From the NCBI RefSeq assembly GCF_002086275.1, contig NZ_MVHT01000008.1, positions 1 to 64,000 of the forward strand: a DNA stretch of 64,000 bases, read 5' to 3'. The first letter of the stretch is position 1; each line of letters opens with the position of its first letter. The stretch comes from Mycobacterium intermedium (GTDB taxonomy: Bacteria > Actinomycetota > Actinomycetes > Mycobacteriales > Mycobacteriaceae). Position numbers and translations under genes: made by a program. Shown here piece after piece: positions 57,428-64,000 of this stretch. The notes beneath the pieces are model-generated. The model was not told the origin of the DNA. It was given only the letters and a program-made list of their open reading frames with translations, and did not search any database.

Positions 57428-58582
57428 ATGAAGGGCGTGCGGGTACCGATCGAGACGTCACCGCTGGCCTGGCTGGACGAGGTGGAGCAGCAACGGCGCG
57501 CGGCGGGATTACGGCGCTCGCTGCGGCCGCGTCCGGCGGTGGCGACCGAGCTGGACCTGGCCTCCAACGACTACCTCGGCCTGTCGCAGCATCCCGACGT
57601 CATCGACGGCGGGGTCCAGGCGCTGCGGGTGTGGGGTGCCGGTGCCACCGGTTCTCGTCTGGTCACCGGCGACACCGAGCTGCACCAGGAATTCGAAGCC
57701 GAACTGGCCGAGTACGTCGGCGCGTCCTCGGCGCTGGTGTTCTCCTCCGGCTACACCGCGAACCTGGGAGCAGTCGTCGGCCTCACGGGTCCCGGGTCGC
57801 TGCTGGTGTCCGACGCCTACTCGCACGCATCCCTGGTGGATGCATGCCGGCTGTCGCGGGCCCGGGTGGTGGTGACGCCCAATCGCGACGTCGGCGCCGT
57901 CGACGCGGCCTTGGCGGCACGCGACGAGGAGCGCGCCGTCGTCATCACCGATTCGGTGTTCAGCGCCGACGGCTCGCTGGCCCCCGTTCGCGAGTTGCAC
58001 GACGTGTGTCGCCGCCGTGGCGCGCTGCTCATCGTCGATGAGGCGCACGGCCTCGGTGTGCGCGGCGGCGGGCGCGGGTTGCTGTACGAAGCGGGCCTGG
58101 CGGGTGCGCCGGACATCGTGATGACCACCACGCTGTCGAAGGCGCTCGGCAGCCAGGGCGGTGCGGTTTTAGGGCCGGCGCCCGTTCGTGCCCACCTGAT
58201 CGACGCTGCCCGGCCGTTCATCTTCGACACCGGGCTGGCCCCGGCGGCGGTCGGCGCCGCCCTGGCCGCGCTGCGGGTGCTGAAGGCAGAGCCGTGGCGG
58301 CCCGACGCGGTGCTGCGGCACGCCAGTGAACTCGCCCAGATCTGCGACGTGCCCGAAACACCGCAGTCGGCGGTGGTTTCGGTGATCCTCGGCGATCCGG
58401 AGGTGGCGCTGGCCGCCGCCACCGCGTGCCTGGACGCCGGCGTGAAGGTGGGGTGCTTCCGGCCACCGACCGTGCCCGCCGGGACGTCTCGGTTGCGTCT
58501 GACCGCGCGCGCTTCGTTGAGCGGCGACGAACTCGAGCTGGCCCGGCGGGTCCTGACGGACGTGCTGTCCAGGTCCTCGTGA
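57428..58582 (+). CDS. bioF: 8-amino-7-oxononanoate synthase
   Basis: PLP enzyme joining pimeloyl thioester and alanine, the step before BioA, 384 aa. Visible: [59 protein letters not shown] (Asp and His) and [17 protein letters not shown] (PLP Lys). Starts 6 bp after bioA and is followed by bioD 10 bp later, so the three are one operon. Confidence 0.96.
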   Translation: MKGVRVPIETSPLAWLDEVEQQRRAAGLRRSLRPRPAVATELDLASNDYLGLSQHPDVIDGGVQALRVWGAGATGSRLVTGDTELHQEFEAELAEYVGASSALVFSSGYTANLGAVVGLTGPGSLLVSDAYSHASLVDACRLSRARVVVTPNRDVGAVDAALAARDEERAVVITDSVFSADGSLAPVRELHDVCRRRGALLIVDEAHGLGVRGGGRGLLYEAGLAGAPDIVMTTTLSKALGSQGGAVLGPAPVRAHLIDAARPFIFDTGLAPAAVGAALAALRVLKAEPWRPDAVLRHASELAQICDVPETPQSAVVSVILGDPEVALAAATACLDAGVKVGCFRPPTVPAGTSRLRLTARASLSGDELELARRVLTDVLSRSS

Positions 58583-58592
58583 GGCGCGCCCT

Positions 58593-59267
58593 TTGAGCGT
58601 CCTGGTCATCACCGGGACCGACACCGGCGTCGGAAAGACCGTCGCCACCGCCGCGCTGGCCTCACACGCCCGGCAGGCCGGCATCGATGTCGCGGTGTGC
58701 AAACCCGCCCAAACCGGTACCGACGACGGGGATGACGACCTCGCCGAGGTGGGCCGGCTGTCCGGGGTCACCGAACTCGTCGGACTGGCGCGGTACCCGC
58801 TGCCCATGGCGCCCGCGGCCGCCGCGGAGCGGGCTGGCCTGTCGTTGCCCACGCGTGCGGAGGTGGTGCGGGTGATCCGGGAGCTGGACCGTCCCGGCCG
58901 GCTCACCCTGGTCGAGGGCGCCGGCGGCCTGCTCGTCGAGCTCGCCGAGTCGGGCGTGACGTTGCGTGATCTCGCCGTCGACCTGCGCGCCGCCGCGCTG
59001 ATCGTCGTAGCAGCCGGTCTCGGCACGCTCAACCACACCGCGCTGACCATGGAAGCTCTTGTCGCGCAGGGAATTTCATGCGCCGGGCTGGTGATCGGCA
59101 GCTGGCCGGCGCGGCCCGGGCCGGTGGAGACCTCCAACCGCAGCGCGCTGGCGCGGCTGGCTCCGGTGCGGGCCGTCCTGCCTGCGGGCGCGGCCGTGGC
59201 GCCGGACTTCGCGGCCCTGAGCGCGGCGGCGTTCGACCGCGACTGGGTAGCGAGTCTGGTCCGCTGA
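58593..59267 (+). CDS. bioD: Dethiobiotin synthetase
   Basis: ATP-dependent carboxylase forming dethiobiotin from BioA's product, 224 aa. The P-loop is [18 protein letters not shown]. The substrate loop has CKPAQTGT, and the second nucleotide region is [14 protein letters not shown]. The start is TTG 58593, supported by homology ([13 protein letters not shown]). Its stop overlaps the next gene's ATG (TGATG). bioB is not in the window. Confidence 0.95.
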   Translation: MSVLVITGTDTGVGKTVATAALASHARQAGIDVAVCKPAQTGTDDGDDDLAEVGRLSGVTELVGLARYPLPMAPAAAAERAGLSLPTRAEVVRVIRELDRPGRLTLVEGAGGLLVELAESGVTLRDLAVDLRAAALIVVAAGLGTLNHTALTMEALVAQGISCAGLVIGSWPARPGPVETSNRSALARLAPVRAVLPAGAAVAPDFAALSAAAFDRDWVASLVR

Positions 59268-59776
59268 TGGTGCATTCGATCGAGCTGGTCTTCGACGGCG
59301 ACACCGAGGCGACCATCCGTCGCATCTGGCAGGACCTGGCCGACGCGGGCATACCGAGCCAGGCCCCGGCCAGTCGCCCGCACGTGACGCTGGCCGTCGC
59401 CGAACGCATCGACCCGTTGGTCGACGAGTTGCTCAGGCCGGTCGCCGAACGCCTGCCGCTCAACGCCGTGGTCGGCGCGCCGGTGCTGTTCGGACGGGCG
59501 AACGTCGTGTTCACCCGGCTCATCGTGCCGACCACCGAGTTGCTGGCCCTGCACGCCGAAGTCCATCGGGTGTGTCGTCCCCACCTGTCGCCCGCGCCGA
59601 TGTCCAACAGCCTGCCGGACCGTTGGACCGGGCATGTCACGCTGGCCCGCCGGGTCGGTGGCCACCAGTTGGGGCGGGCGCTACGCATCGCCGGCCGTCC
59701 GGCGCAGATCGACGGCCGTTTCGCCGGCTTGCGCCGCTGGGAGGGCGACAAGCGCGCCGAACACCCGATCGGTTGA
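59267..59776 (+). CDS. 2H phosphoesterase / 2'-5' RNA ligase superfamily protein (Rv1571-like)
   Basis: A 169-aa protein with two HxT motifs typical of the 2H superfamily: SRPHVTLAVAERI near residue 42 and WTGHVTLARRVGG near residue 125, spaced as in LigT-like proteins. These enzymes act on 2',3'-cyclic or 2'-5' phosphodiesters; the natural substrate here is unknown. It is translationally coupled to bioD, as in H37Rv, although a biochemical link with biotin is not evident. It ends 4 bp before the convergent PE_PGRS gene. Confidence 0.85.
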   Translation: MVHSIELVFDGDTEATIRRIWQDLADAGIPSQAPASRPHVTLAVAERIDPLVDELLRPVAERLPLNAVVGAPVLFGRANVVFTRLIVPTTELLALHAEVHRVCRPHLSPAPMSNSLPDRWTGHVTLARRVGGHQLGRALRIAGRPAQIDGRFAGLRRWEGDKRAEHPIG

Positions 59777-59780
59777 TTTT

Positions 59781-61478
59781 CTAGCCCGGTTGGCCCGCCT
59801 TGCCCGGCGATCCGGGCGTGCCGTCGGCGCCCACCTGGCCGGGGGTGCCGTCCAGGCTCGGGTTGAAGCCTCCGACCCCGAGACCAGCTTCGCCTCCGGC
59901 GCCGCCACCTCCCGCGGTCGCGCCGCTACCTGCACCACCGCCCGCGCCGAATCCGCCCGCAGTGCCGAATAATCCGCTCTGACCTCCTGCGCCGCCGTTG
60001 CCGCCGTCGCCGCCGTCGCCGCCGTTGCCGCCGGTACCGCCGTCGCCGCCGTTGCCACCGTTGCCGTTGGCTACGTTCGAGGTCCCGCCGTTTCCACCAT
60101 TTCCACCGGCGCCACCCAGAGCGCCAGCGCCGCCGTCGCCCGCGCCGCCTCCGATGCCGCCGTGTCCGCCGTTGCCGACCAGCAGGCCACCGCGACCACC
60201 GGCACCTCCGTCGCCTCCGGCCCCGCCTGTGCCACCAGTGGCGCCGACGCCGCCGGTGCCGCCGTTGCCTCCGCTTCCGGCGACGCCGACGGTTGCACCG
60301 GTGATGCTCGCGAAGCCGCCGGTTCCCCCGTTGCCGCCGGCGGCACCGATGCCGCCGGCTCCGCCATCACCGCCGTTGCCGCCGAAAATCTGCTGCGCGG
60401 ATGTTAAGAATTCGGAGGCAGCGCCTCCCCCTTCGCCTCCGTCGCCGCCCGGCGCACCAGCGCCGCCAGCGCCGCCGGTCCCACCGGTCCCTCCAATCGC
60501 CTGGCCGCCGGCGCTAATGGCGAGCCCTCCTTCGCCCCCGGTGCCGCCGGGGGCACCGGGGCCGCCGGTTCCGCCCGTGCCGCCGGTGCCACCCCACGCA
60601 GCGGTGTTAGCATCACCGTTGCTGGCACCGCCGAAGCCGCCGTTGCCTCCGGTCACACCCGTAGCGTTGCCGGGAGCGCCGGTCTGGCCGTCGGCCCCAG
60701 GGCCGATAAAGTTCTGGCCGCCGTTCGCCCCCTCGGCCGCCTGGCCGGTGGGGGTGACGGGGAGGGGATTGCCGGTCGTGCCGGTCGCGCCTTGGCCGCC
60801 AGCCCCGCCGGCCCCGCCATCGCCGAACCACCAGGCGTTGCCGCCGGCACCGCCGTTCCCACCGAAACCGCCGGCGACTGTCGCGGCCCCACCGGCGCCA
60901 CCAACCCCGCCGTTGCCATACAGCCACCCGCCGCTGCCACCGGTCCCGCCCGGCGCACTGCTGCCGCCGACGCCGCCAGCCCCACCGTTGCCGAGCAGCC
61001 CGGCCGAACCGCCATTGCCGCCGCGCTGGCCCGGGTCGCCTGCCGCACCGTTACCGCCGTTGCCCCACAGCAGCCCGCCCGCTTCGCCGGCCTGGCCCGG
61101 TGCTGTCCCGTTGTTGCCATCGCCGATCAATGGGCGGCCCAGTAGCGCCCGAGCGGGCGCGTTGACGAGATCCAATACCGGCTGCAGCGGCGACGCAGCG
61201 GCCGCCTCGGCACTGGCATATGCATTCCCGCCGGCGGTCAGGGCGCGCACAAACTGCTCGTGAAACGCCGTCACCTGGGCACCGATCGTTTGATAGCCCT
61301 GTCCGTGCGCGCCAAAGGCCGCGGCAATGGCCGCTGAGATCTCATCGGCGCCGGCGGCGAGTACCTCGGTAGTTTGGGTCGCCGCCGCGGCATTGGCCGC
61401 GCTGATCGTCGAACCGAGTCCCGCTAGATCTGTGGCCGCGGCCAAGACCCCGTCGGGCAGGGCGATTACAAAGGACAT
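59781..61478 (-). CDS. PE_PGRS family protein
   Basis: A 565-aa classical PE_PGRS protein. The PE domain (1-95, [29 protein letters not shown]) and the linker [29 protein letters not shown] are followed by about 400 residues of GGAGG/NGGNGG repeats with little else; no C-terminal enzyme domain. Exported by ESX-5 in relatives and surface-associated. GGGAGGTCGG precedes ATG 61478. The repeat is prone to expansion, contraction and assembly error. Confidence 0.93.
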   Translation of the reverse strand: MSFVIALPDGVLAAATDLAGLGSTISAANAAAATQTTEVLAAGADEISAAIAAAFGAHGQGYQTIGAQVTAFHEQFVRALTAGGNAYASAEAAAASPLQPVLDLVNAPARALLGRPLIGDGNNGTAPGQAGEAGGLLWGNGGNGAAGDPGQRGGNGGSAGLLGNGGAGGVGGSSAPGGTGGSGGWLYGNGGVGGAGGAATVAGGFGGNGGAGGNAWWFGDGGAGGAGGQGATGTTGNPLPVTPTGQAAEGANGGQNFIGPGADGQTGAPGNATGVTGGNGGFGGASNGDANTAAWGGTGGTGGTGGPGAPGGTGGEGGLAISAGGQAIGGTGGTGGAGGAGAPGGDGGEGGGAASEFLTSAQQIFGGNGGDGGAGGIGAAGGNGGTGGFASITGATVGVAGSGGNGGTGGVGATGGTGGAGGDGGAGGRGGLLVGNGGHGGIGGGAGDGGAGALGGAGGNGGNGGTSNVANGNGGNGGDGGTGGNGGDGGDGGNGGAGGQSGLFGTAGGFGAGGGAGSGATAGGGGAGGEAGLGVGGFNPSLDGTPGQVGADGTPGSPGKAGQPG

Positions 61479-61527
61479 GGCCGACCTCCCGCGCAGATCG
61501 CCAGATCGTATCGCTACTTTGGGGCCG

Positions 61528-62886
61528 CTACCCGCCGAACAGCAGATACAGCCCGGTGAAGGTGTAGCCGACCATGACCACCATCATGGTGAGCTGCCCG
61601 GTGAGCTGATGAGCCTTCGGCAGCAGCCGCAGCGCCTTGTCGTGCGCGGCGATCACCGCGACGATGTGGCCGGTGACGACGCACGCGACCTTGGTCGTCG
61701 ACAAGACCGCGGGGTGCATCGACAGCACGTACGCAACGTGTTGGTGCGCCAGGCCGAACAGATTCCATCCCCGCCCGAACGGATCGGCCAACGCGATGAT
61801 GGTCTGCTGTCCGCGCTCCACCAGATAGGTCAGGTAGTGGGCGAAGATGTAGCCCACCACGATCGGGATCAGCGAGTGCGCCATCTGGCCCGGCAACGCG
61901 CGGCGTTGCTCGGCGTCGACCCCGCCCGTCGCCCGAGCCGCCAGCGAAAAGGTCACGGCGACAACCGAAATGAACAGCAGGAGACCGAGGGTGCGCAACG
62001 TCGAGGACGTCACCGTCTCGGGCACCGCGTGCATGTCCCGCACGATTCCGTCGGAAAAATTGCGCCAGCTCGGTGACGCCGAATAGCTGTCGAAGGCGGT
62101 CGACCCGAGCAACACCGACAGCAGCACCACCACCCCCGGTCGGACGGGCAACGACGGCAGGTGGTCGAAGGGGTTGCCGATGGCGATCCGGCCCGTGTCC
62201 GCGTTCCGCCGGAACGGGCTGAGCCGAGAGACCGCCATGCTGTAGACCCCGAACGGGTCCGCTCGCGCCAGCCAGCGCTGCCCGCACAGCCACGCCCCGA
62301 TGAGCATGGCAAGGGTGTAGATCAGCAACCAGCCCTTGACCCAGGTCAGTGCCGCGGGATCGGGACTGGCCAGTTCCATCCACACGAACGCGAACAGACC
62401 GAGCGCGGCGGGCCGATATCCCCAGGATTCCGGGTAGGAGAACCGTGCCTCACCGAGGCGGCGGGGCAGTACGCGACGTAACAGCAGGTACACCGTGCGG
62501 ACGGGGGAAATGACTCGCCATACCGGTCCGAGAAGTAACGACAACGCCACCAACCCGACCCACAGCAGCACGTAGAACGCACCGAGGAGGCCGTTCGCCG
62601 TCGTTTGCGGTCCCCAAATGGCGGCCGCGACAACCCAGAGGGCGAACAGCAAGGCCAAGCCTGCCGCGGTCCAGCGGGCGACGGGGGAGTCCACCACTGT
62701 GGTCACCGCCCGCGGTAACGGTCGGCCCGGTTTGGCGGGGTCGAAGCGCGGCTTTCGCCATGCCAACGCGACCACGGCGAACGTGAAGGTCAGCGCCCAG
62801 GCGGCTCCGATCAGGGCGAAGGTGTACGGGATCGGAAGATCGTTCGATCCGCCCAGGCCGTGCGCCAGGGTGCCCGCGTCGGTCAC
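61528..62886 (-). CDS. Polytopic membrane protein, last gene of a three-gene cluster
   Basis: A 452-aa protein with roughly ten hydrophobic helices (for example [80 protein letters not shown], and [19 protein letters not shown] at the end). His residues lie within or next to several helices ([42 protein letters not shown]), which could bind haem or metal. Similar actinobacterial proteins have been labelled fenitrothion hydrolase; I regard that label as unsupported. GTG 62886 overlaps the stop of the cupredoxin gene (GTGA). Confidence 0.72.
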   Translation of the reverse strand: MTDAGTLAHGLGGSNDLPIPYTFALIGAAWALTFTFAVVALAWRKPRFDPAKPGRPLPRAVTTVVDSPVARWTAAGLALLFALWVVAAAIWGPQTTANGLLGAFYVLLWVGLVALSLLLGPVWRVISPVRTVYLLLRRVLPRRLGEARFSYPESWGYRPAALGLFAFVWMELASPDPAALTWVKGWLLIYTLAMLIGAWLCGQRWLARADPFGVYSMAVSRLSPFRRNADTGRIAIGNPFDHLPSLPVRPGVVVLLSVLLGSTAFDSYSASPSWRNFSDGIVRDMHAVPETVTSSTLRTLGLLLFISVVAVTFSLAARATGGVDAEQRRALPGQMAHSLIPIVVGYIFAHYLTYLVERGQQTIIALADPFGRGWNLFGLAHQHVAYVLSMHPAVLSTTKVACVVTGHIVAVIAAHDKALRLLPKAHQLTGQLTMMVVMVGYTFTGLYLLFGG

Positions 62887-63257
62887 GCGTTTACTTGGAT
62901 CGTGACAACCGTCCGCTTGAGGTGGTGCAATTCCACGTCGACGTTGCCGGGAACGTCGACGCTGAACTGGAACTGCTGGTTGGGGGAGGCGGCCACCTCG
63001 AACTTGTGATCCGGCACCGAGTGCACGTGCAACTCATCCTTGACGTCGCTGGTGACATGCAAGGTGATCTGCTCGCCCACCGTGGCATTCATCTTGGCGT
63101 TCGTGGGCGTGACCTGACCGTTGGCGATCGTCACGTCGATCGTCAAGGCTTCGGCGGCCGGTTTGGGCGCCGAGCCGCCGCAGGCGACCAGGCTGGACAG
63201 CGCCAAGGTCAAACCCCCCGCGAGGAATGCACGACCAAGCATCGGGTTACGCCGCAT
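62883..63257 (-). CDS. Cupredoxin-like lipoprotein
   Basis: A protein of 119-124 aa. The signal peptide ends in a lipobox (SSLVACGGS), so it is anchored outside the membrane and is a likely LspA substrate. The mature part is a small beta-sandwich: VTIANGQVTPTNAKMNATVGEQITLHVTSDVKDELHVHSVPDHKFEV and FSVDVPGNVDVELHHLKRTVVTIQV. His clusters are present (HVHS, ELHH), but the Cys of a type 1 copper site is missing, so any metal site is unusual. Start ATG 63257 overlaps the upstream gene by 11 bp; ATG 63242 is possible. Confidence 0.7.
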   Translation of the reverse strand: MRRNPMLGRAFLAGGLTLALSSLVACGGSAPKPAAEALTIDVTIANGQVTPTNAKMNATVGEQITLHVTSDVKDELHVHSVPDHKFEVAASPNQQFQFSVDVPGNVDVELHHLKRTVVTIQVNA

Positions 63258-63996
63258 GTGGCTGTGGCAAAGGATGCTTGTCCTCCTCTACTTCCTGGGG
63301 CGTGGTTTCCAGGTTGATCCTGCCAGCACCCCAGCTCAGCCCCGCGATCACCATCAGCGTGAAGATGGCCACCAGGATGGAGCCGACCGTGAACAACCAT
63401 TCCGGCGCGTTCGGGTCGCGTTCGCGCTGCAGGATGGTGTTCTCCAGGACGAACGGGCGGGTCATCTCGGGCTGGGCCGGCACTTCGGCCGCCGGAATCG
63501 CCTCGTCGGCCGGTTCGAAAATCGGCACAGCCGTCATGGTGTAGCCGTCCTGCACGCGCAGCAACGTTTTCCACGTGCCCCAGACCGGGATGGGTTCGGT
63601 GGTGCGGTAGTGCCCGGGGCCGATCTTCTCGAGCCGGTCGATCACCAGCCCGCGGTTGTTCTCCATCTTTCCCTGCCAGGACGTGATCGACACCCAGTCG
63701 GGGTTGTCCCTGATCAGGTCCGGGGGGTTGATCTGGATGTCGGCGGACACCATGCGCTTACCGGGCTCGCTGGGTAGTTCCGTCAGCTTGATGGTTGCGG
63801 TGTTCTGGCTCGGGATGACGATGTGCAGGCCATTGGCTATCGCACCGCCGATCACCAACACCGTGGCGACGACGACCGAGACGCTGATCGCGCGGCGGGG
63901 TAGCCGTTGCCCGGTGAGCACCATCCCGGCCAGCGCTCCGATCAGGCCCATCATGACCGCCACCGGGACCGCCATGGCCAGGGACTCACCCCACAT
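63247..63996 (-). CDS. Membrane protein with large extracytoplasmic domain, first visible gene of the cluster (5' end may be outside)
   Basis: The visible 249 aa have two N-terminal helices (AVPVAVMMGLIGALAGMVLTG and AISVSVVVATVLVIGGAIANGL), a globular domain of about 130 residues (IKLTELPSEPGKRMVSADIQINPPDLIRDNPDWVSITSWQG...VWGTWKTLLRVQDGYTMTAVPIFEP), and one C-terminal helix (WLFTVGSILVAIFTLMVIAGLSWGAG). The ATG lies 4 bp from the window end, so the true start may be further upstream. Translationally coupled to the cupredoxin gene. I recognise no named family. Confidence 0.6.
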   Translation of the reverse strand: MWGESLAMAVPVAVMMGLIGALAGMVLTGQRLPRRAISVSVVVATVLVIGGAIANGLHIVIPSQNTATIKLTELPSEPGKRMVSADIQINPPDLIRDNPDWVSITSWQGKMENNRGLVIDRLEKIGPGHYRTTEPIPVWGTWKTLLRVQDGYTMTAVPIFEPADEAIPAAEVPAQPEMTRPFVLENTILQRERDPNAPEWLFTVGSILVAIFTLMVIAGLSWGAGRINLETTPQEVEEDKHPLPQPHAA

Positions 63997-64000
63997 GCTG

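Noticed and set aside
59998..61263. 421-codon Pro-rich plus-strand frame opposite the PE_PGRS gene
   Set aside because: A Pro-rich product is what GC-rich glycine repeats give on the opposite strand; the PE domain on the minus strand is real.

Overview
The window is high-GC chromosomal DNA from a slow-growing Mycobacterium. Two PE_PGRS genes, FadD/Pks/Pap lipid genes, leaderless-looking starts and a gene order collinear with M. tuberculosis H37Rv from about Rv1527c (pks5) to Rv1571 point to a close relative of the M. tuberculosis complex. Several H37Rv genes are absent from this stretch (adh Rv1530, Rv1532c, Rv1534, frdABCD to mmpL6, vapBC11) and other cargo sits in their places, so this is not a complex member. 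I do not name the species.

Region 1-9.2 kb is a surface-lipid locus of the pks5/papA4/fadD24 type. A large MAS-like polyketide synthase (minus strand, cut by the window start) is intact as far as it can be read. Its upstream neighbours are wreckage: a papA-type acyltransferase with several frameshifts and an internal deletion, fused to a second polyketide synthase reduced to pieces of KS, AT and ACP. A divergent fatty-acyl-AMP ligase (fadD24-like) looks intact.

Region 9.2-16 kb holds an AhpD-like protein, a nitronate monooxygenase, and two RNA-controlled genes. An M-box (Mg2+) riboswitch with a long leader and a small upstream ORF precedes a 79-aa protein (Rv1535-like). A translational T-box leader precedes ileS. 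Two tandem repeats (82 bp and 95 bp) lie between genes.

Region 16-28.5 kb is conserved core: a decayed methyltransferase, dinX, ansA, lspA and a pseudouridine synthase, a methyltransferase, lprI-glbN, two short-chain dehydrogenases, an SRPBCC protein and dnaE1.

Region 28.5-35.7 kb is accessory: an AraC regulator facing a YdhR/AhpD pair, a secreted lipase-family protein whose nucleophilic Ser is Leu, a PE_PGRS protein fused to an alkaline-phosphatase-superfamily phosphodiesterase domain, and an O-methyltransferase.

Region 35.7-45.7 kb has an intact fadD11 coupled to plsB1, a DUF385/Ddn-type protein and ilvA. It is followed by an island containing a divergent PNPOx/MocR pair and a two-gene membrane cassette of unknown function.

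Region 45.7-64 kb has the treX-treY-treZ trehalose operon, an SGNH-type acyltransferase, a catalytically degenerate RipD with an expanded VPGQT tail, and the biotin operon bioA-bioF-bioD with a 2H phosphoesterase. It ends with a classical PE_PGRS gene and a translationally coupled three-gene membrane/cupredoxin cluster.
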